A DNA stretch of 64,000 nucleotides from Salinigranum halophilum (GTDB taxonomy: Archaea > Halobacteriota > Halobacteria > Halobacteriales > Haloferacaceae), in the NCBI RefSeq assembly GCF_007004735.1, contig NZ_ML660182.1:124001-188000 (forward strand). Direction: 5' to 3'. Positions 50,926 through 59,947 of the stretch are shown here, piece by piece (position 1 is the stretch's first letter; each line of letters starts with the position of its first letter). Both the position numbers and the translations under genes were made by a program. Below the pieces are notes generated by a model. The model had not been told where the DNA came from. It ran no database searches and was given only the letters and a program-made list of their open reading frames with translations.

Positions 50926-51061
50926 AATGATGTCGAAAAAGTAATGAAATAAACACTGTTAGAACTATCTATATATCAGAAATGATTTATTTGTCGAACG
51001 GGTGTCGACGTCCTCGCGACAAATCTCAAACTTTACATCGTCGGGTCGCCCATCTCAGGTC
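50926..51061. promoter_or_regulatory. AT-rich divergent promoter region (histidine kinase / DedA-like)
   Basis: One of the most AT-rich spacers in the window. AAATAAAC (50947-50954) serves the minus-strand kinase; ACTTTACA (51030-51037) serves the plus-strand gene 25-32 bases before its GTG. A further ATCTATATATCA (50967-50978) could act in either direction. Confidence 0.6.
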
Positions 51062-51634
51062 GTGTCACCCGCGGATCTGGTGCCGGTCCTCGTCGACGTC
51101 TCCCTGCCCTTCGTCTTCACCGAGACGGGTTGGTTCGCCTCACTAGTGCGGACGGCGACTGGCTGGCCCGGGCTCGGCATCATCTTCGGCTACTCCTTCC
51201 TCATCGCCTTCGCGCTCCCCGGCGTGAGCGAGATCGTGCTCCTGGCGCCGCTGAACCTCGGGCTTCCGGGGTGGGTCAACACCACGCTCATCGTCCTCAC
51301 CTCCGGCGTCGGCAAGGCCGCCGGGAGCGTCTTCGCGTTCCACATCGGCCAGGAGGCCAAAGAGTCCGGACCGGTCATCCGCGCCCTGCGACGCTCGCCC
51401 ATCGACGTCGTCGCCTGGTCCGAGAAGAAGACGGTTCAGCTCGCCCAGCGGTTCGGCTACGGCGGCCTCGCGCTCGCGCTGTGTGTTCCGGGGTTCCCCG
51501 ACACGCTCTCCATCTACGCGTTCTCGGTGCTGGAGGAGGACTACGCGAAGTTCGCGCTGGCGACGTTCATCGGCAGCGTCGGTCGACTCGTCGTGACCCT
51601 CGTCGGCGTCGAGGCGTTCTTCTACCTGTTCTGA
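51062..51634 (+). CDS. DedA/VTT-like membrane protein
   Basis: A 190-residue membrane protein with five or so helices of the SNARE-associated/VTT (DedA) type, which are lipid scramblases or related transporters. The conserved core is FLIAFALPGVSEIVLLAPLNLG (with the acidic residue and Gly-rich turn), SVFAFHIGQEAK, RFGYGGLALALCVPGFPDTLSIYAF and GRLVVTLVGVE. The GTG at 51062 is supported by the TATA box upstream; an in-frame ATG-like start at 51002 would precede that box. Confidence 0.82.
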   Translation: MSPADLVPVLVDVSLPFVFTETGWFASLVRTATGWPGLGIIFGYSFLIAFALPGVSEIVLLAPLNLGLPGWVNTTLIVLTSGVGKAAGSVFAFHIGQEAKESGPVIRALRRSPIDVVAWSEKKTVQLAQRFGYGGLALALCVPGFPDTLSIYAFSVLEEDYAKFALATFIGSVGRLVVTLVGVEAFFYLF

Positions 51635-51730
51635 CCCCGGCAGCGCGCGACCCGGCGGTCAGCGCGCGCGATCCGACTCGGGCTCCGAAACCAGCGGCCT
51701 TTAGACGCCCACGCGATTCACTGTTCACAT

Positions 51731-53788
51731 ATGAGCCACGAGGACTTCCCCACGGACCGTCCCGCGGTGGTGACGTGCGGCCTGCCGTACGCCAACGGCG
51801 ACCTGCACATCGGCCATCTGCGGACGTACGTCGGGGGTGACGTCTACGCACGGGCGCTCCGAAAGCTCGGCCAGCAGACCGCCTTCGTCTCCGGGTCGGA
51901 CATGCACGGGACTCCTGTGGCGGTCAACGCCGAGAAGGAGGGCGTCACGCCCGAGGAGTTCGCGCTCTCGTACCACGAGACCTACGAGGAGACGTTCCCG
52001 AAGTTCAACGTCGCGTTCGACAACTACGGGCACACCCACGACGAGACCAACACGGAGGTCACGACCGACATCGTCCGGCGACTCATCGACGGCGGGCACG
52101 TCTACGAGAAGGAGATCAAGGTCGCGTTCGACCCCATCGAAGAACAGCCCCTTCCCGACCGCTACGTCGAGGGGACCTGTCCGTACTGTGGCGAGCACGC
52201 CCGCGGCGACGAGTGTGACGAGGGCTGTGGTCGTCACCTCGAACCCGGGGAAATCGAAGACCCGACCTCGACGCTCACGGGCAACCCCGCCGAGTACCGG
52301 GACAGAGCACACAAGTTCTTCCGCGTCTCCGACTTCCAGGAGTACCTCCAGTCGTTCATCGACCGGCTCGAGGGGACGTCGAACGCCCGCAACCAGCCGC
52401 GGGAGTGGATCGAAGGCGAACTGCAGGACTGGTGTATCACCCGCGACCTCGACTGGGGCATCGACTACCCCGAAGCAGACACCGACCTCGTCCTCTACGT
52501 GTGGGTCGACGCGCCCATCGAGTACATCTCCTCGACGAAGCAGTACACCGCGCGCGTCGGTGCCGACGAGTACGACTGGGAGGAGGCGTGGAAGGTCGAC
52601 GGCGACATCGTCCACGTCATCGGCCGGGACATCATCCAGCACCACACGGTGTTCTGGCCGGCGATGCTTCGCGGGGCCGACTACAACGAGCCGCGCGCGG
52701 TGATGGCGAGCGGCTTCATCACGCTCAACGGCAAGGGCTTCTCGACCTCCCGCGACCGCGCGGTGTGGGCCGACGAGTATCTCGACGAGGGCTTCCACCC
52801 GGACCTGCTCCGCTACTACCTCGCGACGAACGGCGGCTTCCAGCAGGACGTCGACTTCTCGTGGGACCGCTTCCGCGAGCGGGTCAACAACGAACTCGTC
52901 GGCACGGTGGGTAACTTCCTCTACCGGTCGCTGCTGTTCGCCTATCGGGAGTTCGGCGGCACCCCCGACGCGGAGCTGTCGAGCGAGGTCAGAGAGGAAA
53001 TCGACGAGGCCATCGAGGCGTTCCGCGACGGCGTCAACGACTACTCCATCCGGCGGGCCGGCGACGCTGCCGTCCGTCTCGCGCAGTTCGGCAACGAGTA
53101 CATCCAACGGAACGAGCCGTGGAAGCTGGACGATGACGACCCACAGAAAGCACAGGTCATCCGCGACTGTGTCCAGGTCGCGAAGGCCGTCGGCGTGCTC
53201 TTCGAGCCGGTCGCGCCCGAGAAGGCCGAGCGGCTCTGGGCCAGTCTGGGTGAGGGCGGCTCGGTCCACGACGTCGAGGTCGCCGCCGCGCTCGAACCCC
53301 CCGAACCGGAGTTCGGTGAGCCCTCGGAGCTGTTCGCGAAGATCCCCGACGAACGGGTCGACGAACTGAACGAGAAGCTCCAGGCGCGGGTCGAAGAGAG
53401 CGAGGCGGACGACGCGGGCGAGGACGCGGACGACACGGCCGACGACGCCGCGCTCGAACCGCTCACGGACGGGCGAATCAGCTTCGACGAGTTCCAGGCC
53501 CTCGACATCCGCGTCGGTCGCGTCCTCAGCGCCGAGGGTATCGAGGGAGCGGACAAACTCGCCCGCCTCGAGGTCGACATCGGCGTCGAGGAGCGGCAGG
53601 TCGTCGCGGGCATCAAACAGCTGCACGACCTCGACGCGCTGGTGGGCGAGAAAGTCGTCATCCTCGCGAACCTCGAGAAGGCCGAACTGTTCGGCGTCGA
53701 GTCGAACGGGATGCTGCTGGCGGCGGGCGAGGACGCGGACCTCCTGACGACGCTCGACGACGCGGTGCCGGGCGAGAAGGTGCGGTAA
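51731..53788 (+). CDS. metG: methionyl-tRNA synthetase with C-terminal tRNA-binding domain
   Basis: Class I aminoacyl-tRNA synthetase of 685 residues. The HIGH motif is at 26-29; a zinc knuckle has C150, C153, C162 and C166; the KMSKS loop reads KGFSTSR at 335-341, a variant known in archaeal enzymes. An anticodon-binding helical domain (about 390-540) and a very acidic linker (about 555-575) lead to an OB-fold tRNA-binding domain (about 580-685; DIRVGRVLSAE). The fused C-terminal domain makes it a full-length, self-sufficient enzyme. A TATA-like CTTTAGA lies near 51699-51706. Confidence 0.97.
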   Translation: MSHEDFPTDRPAVVTCGLPYANGDLHIGHLRTYVGGDVYARALRKLGQQTAFVSGSDMHGTPVAVNAEKEGVTPEEFALSYHETYEETFPKFNVAFDNYGHTHDETNTEVTTDIVRRLIDGGHVYEKEIKVAFDPIEEQPLPDRYVEGTCPYCGEHARGDECDEGCGRHLEPGEIEDPTSTLTGNPAEYRDRAHKFFRVSDFQEYLQSFIDRLEGTSNARNQPREWIEGELQDWCITRDLDWGIDYPEADTDLVLYVWVDAPIEYISSTKQYTARVGADEYDWEEAWKVDGDIVHVIGRDIIQHHTVFWPAMLRGADYNEPRAVMASGFITLNGKGFSTSRDRAVWADEYLDEGFHPDLLRYYLATNGGFQQDVDFSWDRFRERVNNELVGTVGNFLYRSLLFAYREFGGTPDAELSSEVREEIDEAIEAFRDGVNDYSIRRAGDAAVRLAQFGNEYIQRNEPWKLDDDDPQKAQVIRDCVQVAKAVGVLFEPVAPEKAERLWASLGEGGSVHDVEVAAALEPPEPEFGEPSELFAKIPDERVDELNEKLQARVEESEADDAGEDADDTADDAALEPLTDGRISFDEFQALDIRVGRVLSAEGIEGADKLARLEVDIGVEERQVVAGIKQLHDLDALVGEKVVILANLEKAELFGVESNGMLLAAGEDADLLTTLDDAVPGEKVR

Positions 53789-53858
53789 GCGACTCGGTGG
53801 CGGTGCCGAACGCCTCGAACCGATAAGCGCGACGTGCTACATAGAGAGGACGTGTCGG

Positions 53859-54053
53859 TCACACCGTACGCTTGTTTGGAGCGAATAGCCGCTGGATTCC
53901 GACATAAAAAACCGGAACCAACACTCCAGTCAGCACGACTCCCACGACGACTGGGAGAAGACCTGTCGGGTCGGGACTGACGACAAACGAAACGGTAAAG
54001 CCGAGGAAGAGAGCCACTACGACGGATATCATCGCTAGTACGGTCGAGTTCAT
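53859..54053 (-). CDS. small two-span membrane protein
   Basis: A 64-residue protein with helices near 4-27 and 31-52 and a short basic tail. The ATG at 54053 is chosen; the upstream in-frame start at 54254 would overlap the petD copy and add an Arg-rich tail. Base use in its coding region is noticeably less GC-rich than the neighbours (many A and T third positions), which may point to a foreign or young gene. No family recognised. Confidence 0.65.
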   Translation of the reverse strand: MNSTVLAMISVVVALFLGFTVSFVVSPDPTGLLPVVVGVVLTGVLVPVFYVGIQRLFAPNKRTV

Positions 54054-54195
54054 ACCGCCGTATTTCCTCGGAGAATGGATAAGAGTGGTGTCCCTTGCGT
54101 CTCTCTCCGCAGGTCGTGACCGACTTGCGCCCGTCTTCAGCACGGTCTCGACAGCCCATCTGCGACGGCGGCGTTCAGCAGAGCCGACGCGGTCC

Positions 54196-54987
54196 TCACC
54201 GCGGCGGGCGGAGTCGGTAGTACCGACGGTTGAGGTCGTACATGTACCCCTCACGCATCGTCTTCAGCACCGCGTAGGTGACGATACCGGCGACGATGGG
54301 CAGGAGGAACGTCAGGTCGAACAGCAGGTCGACGTTCATCGGCACGAGGTTCTTCACCGACAGCAGCGAGATGGTGAAGGCGAAGACGATTCCACCGACG
54401 CCCACGGCGGCCCAGAACGGCTGCTCGACGGGCCGTCGCGCCGACCCCTTGTTCAGGAAGGGGACGATGGCGATGAACCCCACAACCACGAGGTTCGCGA
54501 GGACGCCGAACGTGCGGTCGGCCATGAGCTTCTGCCCGCCGAGAACGGCGAGTTCGGGGTTGAGGGGGTCGAGCTTGAGCAGCCCGAACGACCAGTAGAG
54601 GTACCAGTCGGGCAGGATAATCGCCGGGGTGGACGACGGGTTGGCCGGCGGGCCGATGTGCGGCGGCATCGTCGCCGAGAGGAACAGAATCATCCCGACG
54701 AAGAACGAGGCGATGGAGGCGTTTCGCACCGTCTCGTGGGGCCACGTCGGGAAGCCGAGCACGTCGCGCTCGACGTACGTCGACTCCTGACGGAGCACCT
54801 GGTCCTCGTACCGCGCTCGCTCGAAGTACTCGTAGGTGAGCCGTGCGAGCCCAGTCGTTCGCGCCTTCCGCTCACGCCACGTGGGGGTCGTATCGTCCGG
54901 CGGAATCGGGGGGACTGCGGGTGGGAGCACTCCCCCGTCCGTCCGGGCATCGCCGCCCGTCTCTACCGGCGAACCGTCCGATTCCAT
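54196..54987 (-). CDS. petD2: second copy of cytochrome b subunit IV (orphan petD paralogue)
   Basis: A 263-residue protein that matches the petD of the bc operon over almost its whole length, including the PDWY quinol motif, the four membrane helices and the C-terminal MREGYMYDLNRRYYRLRPP. Sixty-five bases are identical near the 3' ends (54202-54266 against 10954-11018). The N-terminal acidic region differs, so this is an old enough copy to have its own start. No petB or other bc gene is next to it. It has its own promoter-like box (CTTATCT on the minus strand near 55009-55017). A start at 55053 is less likely. Confidence 0.92.
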   Translation of the reverse strand: MESDGSPVETGGDARTDGGVLPPAVPPIPPDDTTPTWRERKARTTGLARLTYEYFERARYEDQVLRQESTYVERDVLGFPTWPHETVRNASIASFFVGMILFLSATMPPHIGPPANPSSTPAIILPDWYLYWSFGLLKLDPLNPELAVLGGQKLMADRTFGVLANLVVVGFIAIVPFLNKGSARRPVEQPFWAAVGVGGIVFAFTISLLSVKNLVPMNVDLLFDLTFLLPIVAGIVTYAVLKTMREGYMYDLNRRYYRLRPPR

Positions 54988-55089
54988 ACCGTACAGGTGG
55001 CGCCGAGCGGAGATAAGCCGCGCGCGGCCAGGGCTATATAGTTTCGTGAGCACTCCTGAGCCAGGTTTACTCAGTCGGGAGTTCCATCG

Positions 55090-55108
55090 CCGGGCTTTTT
55101 ATCACGCT
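55090..55108 (+). promoter_or_regulatory. promoter of pyk
   Basis: CTTTTTATC (about 55095-55103) lies 23-31 bases before the ATG at 55126; a strong leaderless promoter. A symmetrical CTATATAG at 55034-55041 may serve as a second, bidirectional box. Confidence 0.65.
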
Positions 55109-55125
55109 CGGGCGTACCGAATCGC

Positions 55126-56907
55126 ATGAGAAACGCGAAAATCGTCTGTACGCTGGGGCCAGCGTCGGACGACGAGGAAACCATCGGAGCGCTCGCCGAC
55201 GCCGGGATGTCCGTCGCCCGACTCAACGCGAGTCACGGGTCCGTCGAACACCGCGCGGAGATGGTCGACCGGATTCGTGCGGTCGACGACAAGACGGCCC
55301 ACCCGCTGGCGGCGATGCTCGACCTCAAGGGACCGGAGGTACGGACCGCCCCGCTCGACGAACCCATCTTCTTGGAGACCGGCAGCGAGGTCCGGTTCGT
55401 CGAGGGCGACGAGGCGACGCCCGAAGAGGTCGGCCTGTCGTACTCCATCGCCGAGGTCGAGGAGGGGGACACCATCCTCCTCGACGACGGGCGAATCGAT
55501 GCGACCGTCCTCCGGATGGAGGGCGACGCCGTCGTCGCTCGCATCGAATCCGGCGGCGACCTCAGCGGACGCAAAGGCGTCAACGTTCCCGGCGTCAACC
55601 TCGACATCGACCTCATCACCGAGGGCGACGACCGCAACCTCGAACTCGCCGCCGAGAAGGACGTGGACTTCGTCGCCGCCTCGTTCATCCGGACCGCGAA
55701 CGACATCTACGCCATCTCCGACCGCCTCGAGGAGTACGGGGGCGACATCCCCGTCATCGCGAAGATCGAGCGGGCCGGCGCCGTCGAGAACCTCGACGAG
55801 ATCATCGAAGCCGCCTACGGCGTGATGGTCGCTCGCGGCGACCTCGGGGTCGAGTGTCCGCTGGAGGACGTCCCGATGGTCCAAAAGCGGGTCATCAGAA
55901 AGTGTCAGGCGGCGGGTGTCCCGGTCATCACGGCGACCGAGATGCTGGACTCGATGGTCCACGCGCGCCGTCCGACGCGGGCGGAGGCCTCCGACGTCGC
56001 GAACGCGGTGCTCGACGGGACCGACGCGGTCATGCTCTCGGGGGAGACGGCCGTCGGCGACCACCCCGTGAGAGTCGTCGAGACCATGGACCGCATCGTC
56101 CGCGAGGTCGAGTCCACGGAGGAGTACGCCGAGAGCCAAGAACAGCGCGTCCCGACGGCGACCCAGGACTCCCGCACCGAGGCGCTCGCCCGGTCAGCAC
56201 GGTACCTCGCGCGCGACGTCGGTGCCTCGGCCGTCGTCGCGGCGAGCGAGTCGGGCTACACGGCGCGGAAGACGGCGAAGTTCCGTCCCGGCGTCCCCAT
56301 CGTCGCGACGACGCCGAACGACCGCGTCCGCCGCCAACTCATCCTCTCGTGGGGTATCGACGCCCGCTACTCGGAGTACCGCGGGTCCGCGGCCGAGGTC
56401 ATGGACGACGCCGTCGCCGCGGCGCTCGACGCGGGCGTCGCCGAGAGCGGCGACACCATCGTCATCCTCTCGGGGATGATGTCCGAACTCGAAGAGACCA
56501 ACACGACGAACATGCTGAAGGTCCACGTCGTCGCCGAGTCGGTCGCGAACGGACGGAAGATCGTCGGCGGCCGGGTCGCCGGCCCGCTCTACCGGACGGA
56601 CGATGGCGACCTCTCGGACGTCCCCGAGGGTGCCGTGCTCTACCTCGGCGCGGAGTTCGATGGTGAGTTCGACGGCGACGCCCGCAAACTCGGGGCCATC
56701 GTCGACGCTCGCCCGGGGCTCACCGGCTACCCCGCGATGGTCGCGCGCGAACTCGACCTCCCGATGATCTCGGGCGCACCCATTCCGGACACCGTCGCGG
56801 ACGGTTCGATGGTGACGCTCCACGCCGAGCGCGGAATCGTCTACGAGGGCGACATCCTCGCCACCGAAGAGCGCGACCGCCACGCCATCACGAACGGGGA
56901 GTCGTAA
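55126..56907 (+). CDS. pyk: pyruvate kinase with an extra C-terminal PEP-utilising-like domain
   Basis: Converts PEP and ADP to pyruvate and ATP. The 593-residue protein has the TIM barrel (RNAKIVCTLGPAS start, IAKIERAGAVENLDEI, VARGDLGVECPLEDVP, ATEMLDSM), the B domain (about 70-160) and the C domain to about residue 470. An added domain of about 110 residues looks like the PEP-utilising phosphohistidine domain, but the catalytic His of TSHA is Tyr (GLTGYPAMVAREL). It cannot carry phosphate on that residue. Such extra domains are known in other pyruvate kinases. Confidence 0.96.
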   Translation: MRNAKIVCTLGPASDDEETIGALADAGMSVARLNASHGSVEHRAEMVDRIRAVDDKTAHPLAAMLDLKGPEVRTAPLDEPIFLETGSEVRFVEGDEATPEEVGLSYSIAEVEEGDTILLDDGRIDATVLRMEGDAVVARIESGGDLSGRKGVNVPGVNLDIDLITEGDDRNLELAAEKDVDFVAASFIRTANDIYAISDRLEEYGGDIPVIAKIERAGAVENLDEIIEAAYGVMVARGDLGVECPLEDVPMVQKRVIRKCQAAGVPVITATEMLDSMVHARRPTRAEASDVANAVLDGTDAVMLSGETAVGDHPVRVVETMDRIVREVESTEEYAESQEQRVPTATQDSRTEALARSARYLARDVGASAVVAASESGYTARKTAKFRPGVPIVATTPNDRVRRQLILSWGIDARYSEYRGSAAEVMDDAVAAALDAGVAESGDTIVILSGMMSELEETNTTNMLKVHVVAESVANGRKIVGGRVAGPLYRTDDGDLSDVPEGAVLYLGAEFDGEFDGDARKLGAIVDARPGLTGYPAMVARELDLPMISGAPIPDTVADGSMVTLHAERGIVYEGDILATEERDRHAITNGES

Positions 56908-56992
56908 CCCCCGGGACGACGCGGACGCGGTCGGGGCGCGCTCGGTCCTCGAGTGCGGTAGGACTTTCCCGCTCCGTCTCGAAGAGAGCGTA

Positions 56993-57214
56993 ATGGCACA
57001 GTCCGGTCCCGACAGCGACCCGGTCGAGACGACAGACGGGGGGACGACCACGGACGAGCGCGAGTGGCAGTTCGGTCTCGACGAGGTCGGCCCCGACGGT
57101 GCCGTCGAGTCCGAGCCCGAACCGCTCGAACCCGGCCAGATAAGCCTCGAAAACACGCTCTTCGTGCTGCTCGGTGTCGTCGGCACGCTGCTGTTGTTGT
57201 CGACGGTCGTCTGA
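56993..57214 (+). CDS. small acidic protein with a C-terminal membrane anchor
   Basis: A 73-residue protein with an acidic, Gly- and Thr-rich N-terminal part (about 1-48) and one C-terminal membrane helix (about 52-72). It follows pyruvate kinase by 85 bases. Tail-anchored proteins of this kind are common and mostly uncharacterised in haloarchaea. Confidence 0.75.
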   Translation: MAQSGPDSDPVETTDGGTTTDEREWQFGLDEVGPDGAVESEPEPLEPGQISLENTLFVLLGVVGTLLLLSTVV

Positions 57215-57350
57215 CACGGCCGACCGTCAACGTCCGTTCGCTGACTCCGGTGTCGGCCGGACACGCCTGCGACCCTGGGCCTCGCGGCCGGCGGGGGCAC
57301 GGCCCCTCGACACCCGATAGTTGATGTGAGTCCAGCCACTCGGCCGATGC

Positions 57351-57962
57351 ATGGTCCCCCTCCCCAGACGACGGCTCCTCCGGGCCGTTGGCGGCCTCGG
57401 ACTCGGACTCTCCGTGGTCCTCGCCGGCTGTTCGACCGACGAACGCCGGCGGACGACGCCGACGCCGTCAGCGACCGTCGAGCCGTCCGTCGCGTACGAA
57501 CCCGTGTTCCTGCGGTGTTCGACCGCCGAACCGGTCGTCGCACACGGCGAGCCCGAGACGGGCGAGCCAGCCACTGTCGGCGACCAGTCGTTCACCGACG
57601 AACTCTTGCTGACTGCCGACGACGCCGCGGGCGTCTCGTTCACGCGTGACGTCGACGGCGTCGACGAGGTGCGGACGTTCCTCGCCGAGACCGACTTCGA
57701 GCGTGATGCCGTCTACCTTCGGGAACAGCCCATCTCGGCGTGTCGGCGACTCGCGGTGAGCTACGTGACGACCGAGGCGAGGTCGTTCGACATCGAGTTC
57801 TGCGCGCCGCTCCGCCCTGCGGACGTGGCGTGTTCCGTCGGTGACCGAGAGGCCGTCGCCGCCTTCGTGCGCTTTCCGTTCGCGACGGACGAGGTGTCGG
57901 GGTACAGCATCGGCGGTGGGCGGACCTGTCGACGCCCCCACAGATCGGAGGGGTCCGCGTGA
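57351..57962 (+). CDS. putative exported lipoprotein, first of a coupled pair
   Basis: A 203-residue protein with an N-terminal signal including RRRLLRAVGGLGLGLSVVLAGCST; the LAGC is a lipobox, so Cys27 would be lipidated. The RRRL-type start may be Tat-dependent. The mature part carries five further Cys residues and beta-rich segments (FDIEFCAPLRPADVACSV). Its stop overlaps the GTG of the next gene by 4 bases. Function unknown. The pair looks like a small exported complex. Confidence 0.75.
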   Translation: MVPLPRRRLLRAVGGLGLGLSVVLAGCSTDERRRTTPTPSATVEPSVAYEPVFLRCSTAEPVVAHGEPETGEPATVGDQSFTDELLLTADDAAGVSFTRDVDGVDEVRTFLAETDFERDAVYLREQPISACRRLAVSYVTTEARSFDIEFCAPLRPADVACSVGDREAVAAFVRFPFATDEVSGYSIGGGRTCRRPHRSEGSA

Positions 57963-59320
57963 CCGACGTCGACCCGACGCGCCGAGCCTTCCTGCTCGCT
58001 GCCGGGACGAGCATCGGCCTTATCGGAGCGTTCGCTGCCGACGGCGGTCCCGACGTCCCGGACGTCTCGTACGACCGCGGAGCGCTCCGTGAGGTCGCTC
58101 GTCTGGGCGTCCCGTCGGTCCCGACGGTGGGGGCCGTCCCCGTCACGCCGGCTCACCTCGCGATGCACCGCGACCGAGCCGGGTCGCTGCTCGAGTCGGC
58201 ACCCGCCGACCTCGGTGTCCCGAACGAGGCCGTCGCCCGGGAGTACGCACGACGGCGCGAAGACGCCGTCGAGAGCCTCGTCGAGGCCGACCGCGCGGCG
58301 ACCCCGGTCGCGACACTCGACGACCTCCGGTGGGCACGACACCGGGCTGCCGACGCCGCCACGGTCGCCGCAGCGGTCGACGGCAACCGCTCCCGGGAGT
58401 GGGTACGCGACCGGCGTGCGGCCGTCCGTGCCGACCTGCGGGCGTTCCGCGACCGCTGGCGCTACGTCGGCGACGACCCCGCGGGCGCGCTTGCGGTCCA
58501 CGCCGAACTCGAGTCGCTCGCCGGTCACGCCGACACGATGATCGACCAGGCGGCCGACCTCCGCGAGACCGACGGGAGCCCGTCGCTCCGCCTCGGGTCG
58601 CGCGCCAGCGACGTCGAACTCGCCCGGGCGCTGGTGACGGACGCCGCGTACACGTACGACCGCCACCGAGACGCCCTCGAGGACGCCCGACCCCTCCGAG
58701 ACGCGTTCGACCGGGCCCTCGCTGTGCTCGCGACGGACGTCACCGCGCGGTGTCCGGCCCGACCCGACGAGGGGTTCGACTCGCGCGTCGACCGCGAACC
58801 GCGTGCCAGCGCGGGCCGACCGCTGCTTCGCGAGGCGTTCTCGGAGGCGCGGCGGCGGTGTCGTCGGGTCGGGGACGGAAGTGTTCGGGAGGACGCGGGC
58901 GTCGCCACGGCGCTCGTTGCTGCCGGCGCGGCCGACCGCGACCGCCGTGCGCTCGAACAGGTCAGCGCGGCCGTCTCGGGCGGAGCGTACGGCGTTCCTC
59001 GGTCGGCGGCGCGGCCCCGTCGCGAGAAACTCACCACGCTCGAGGCAGTCGCGACCGCGCGCGATGCGACTCCGACGCCGCTGTCCGCGGGGTGGGTGAG
59101 AACGGCCGCGCGGTACGTCGACTGGGGCGACGACGCGCTCGTCGACACGCTCGAACGCGACCGACCGCTCGTCTCCGCGGTCGCCGAAGCCGTCGCGGAG
59201 TACGCGTGGGGACGGGCCGTCGCGGCGGCGACGCCGGGCGCGCTCTCGCGGTTGGTCGGGGTGGTCGACGCGGCCGCGGCTCCCGCCGACCGAGCGTCGG
59301 TCTCGCGACTGCGCGCGTGA
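57959..59320 (+). CDS. Tat-exported all-helical protein, second of the pair
   Basis: A 453-residue protein beginning at a GTG at 57959 inside the upstream stop region (GTGA). The N-terminus PTRRAFLLAAGTSIGLIGAFAA is a twin-arginine signal. The mature part is rich in Ala, Arg and Asp and predicted to be almost wholly alpha-helical (for example ARRREDAVESLVEADRAA, LRAFRDRWRYVGDDPAG), with no catalytic motif I can see. It has no lipobox, so it would be released or held by its lipoprotein partner. Function unknown. Confidence 0.8.
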   Translation: MTDVDPTRRAFLLAAGTSIGLIGAFAADGGPDVPDVSYDRGALREVARLGVPSVPTVGAVPVTPAHLAMHRDRAGSLLESAPADLGVPNEAVAREYARRREDAVESLVEADRAATPVATLDDLRWARHRAADAATVAAAVDGNRSREWVRDRRAAVRADLRAFRDRWRYVGDDPAGALAVHAELESLAGHADTMIDQAADLRETDGSPSLRLGSRASDVELARALVTDAAYTYDRHRDALEDARPLRDAFDRALAVLATDVTARCPARPDEGFDSRVDREPRASAGRPLLREAFSEARRRCRRVGDGSVREDAGVATALVAAGAADRDRRALEQVSAAVSGGAYGVPRSAARPRREKLTTLEAVATARDATPTPLSAGWVRTAARYVDWGDDALVDTLERDRPLVSAVAEAVAEYAWGRAVAAATPGALSRLVGVVDAAAAPADRASVSRLRA

Positions 59321-59356
59321 ACAACCCTTAATCAGCGTCCGCCCCTAGGTCTACCT

Positions 59357-59947
59357 ATGCCGGTACCGCCCCTCCCCCTGCAACTCGAGTTTCTCGGCCC
59401 CGAGACGCTCCCGCTGCTCTTGGTACTCGCGGGTCTCGGGCTCTCCGTCGCCGAGGCGCTCGCCCCCGGTGCCAACTTCGTCGTCCTCGGCGTCGCCCTC
59501 CTCATGGCCGGTGTCGTCGGCCTCCTCATCGGTCCACTCGCGTCGCCGCTCGTCCTGGGTGCCCTCGTGTTGCTGTTCGGCGCGCTCTCGCTCTATGGGT
59601 ACCGAGAGTTCGACCTCTACGGCGGGAAGGGGACGGCGAAGACGAGCGACTCCGACACGCTGACGGGGAAGTTCGGGCACGTCACGGAGCGGGTCACGCC
59701 CACCGCGGGGGAGATAAAGCTCGACAGCGGCGGGTTCAACCCCTACTACTCCGCGCGCTCGATGGACGGCGACATTCCCGAGGGGACGGAGGTGATGGTC
59801 ATCGACCCCGGCGGCGGTAACGTCGTCACCGTCACGCCGGTCTCCGAGTACGAAGACGAGATCGACCGTGAACTCGCGCGCGGACGGGACCAGGAGTCAC
59901 CCGTTCCCGACGAGTCCGAGACCGACGCCGAGACCGAGACGAACTAG
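59357..59947 (+). CDS. NfeD family membrane protein
   Basis: A 196-residue protein with three membrane helices (about 15-35, 38-60 and 62-82) and a C-terminal OB fold (about 105-170; [20 protein letters not shown]). NfeD proteins normally pair with stomatin-like SPFH proteins, but no such gene is in the window. It convergently overlaps the pterin dehydratase by 4 bases (CTAG). The acidic tail is long. Confidence 0.88.
   Translation: MPVPPLPLQLEFLGPETLPLLLVLAGLGLSVAEALAPGANFVVLGVALLMAGVVGLLIGPLASPLVLGALVLLFGALSLYGYREFDLYGGKGTAKTSDSDTLTGKFGHVTERVTPTAGEIKLDSGGFNPYYSARSMDGDIPEGTEVMVIDPGGGNVVTVTPVSEYEDEIDRELARGRDQESPVPDESETDAETETN

Noticed and set aside
52733-52753. Apparent loss of the KMSKS motif in methionyl-tRNA synthetase
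   Set aside because: KGFSTSR is a known archaeal variant of the loop, not a defect.
51725-53626. A 633-codon open frame on the minus strand
   Set aside because: It is antisense to methionyl-tRNA synthetase, which is complete and has all motifs.
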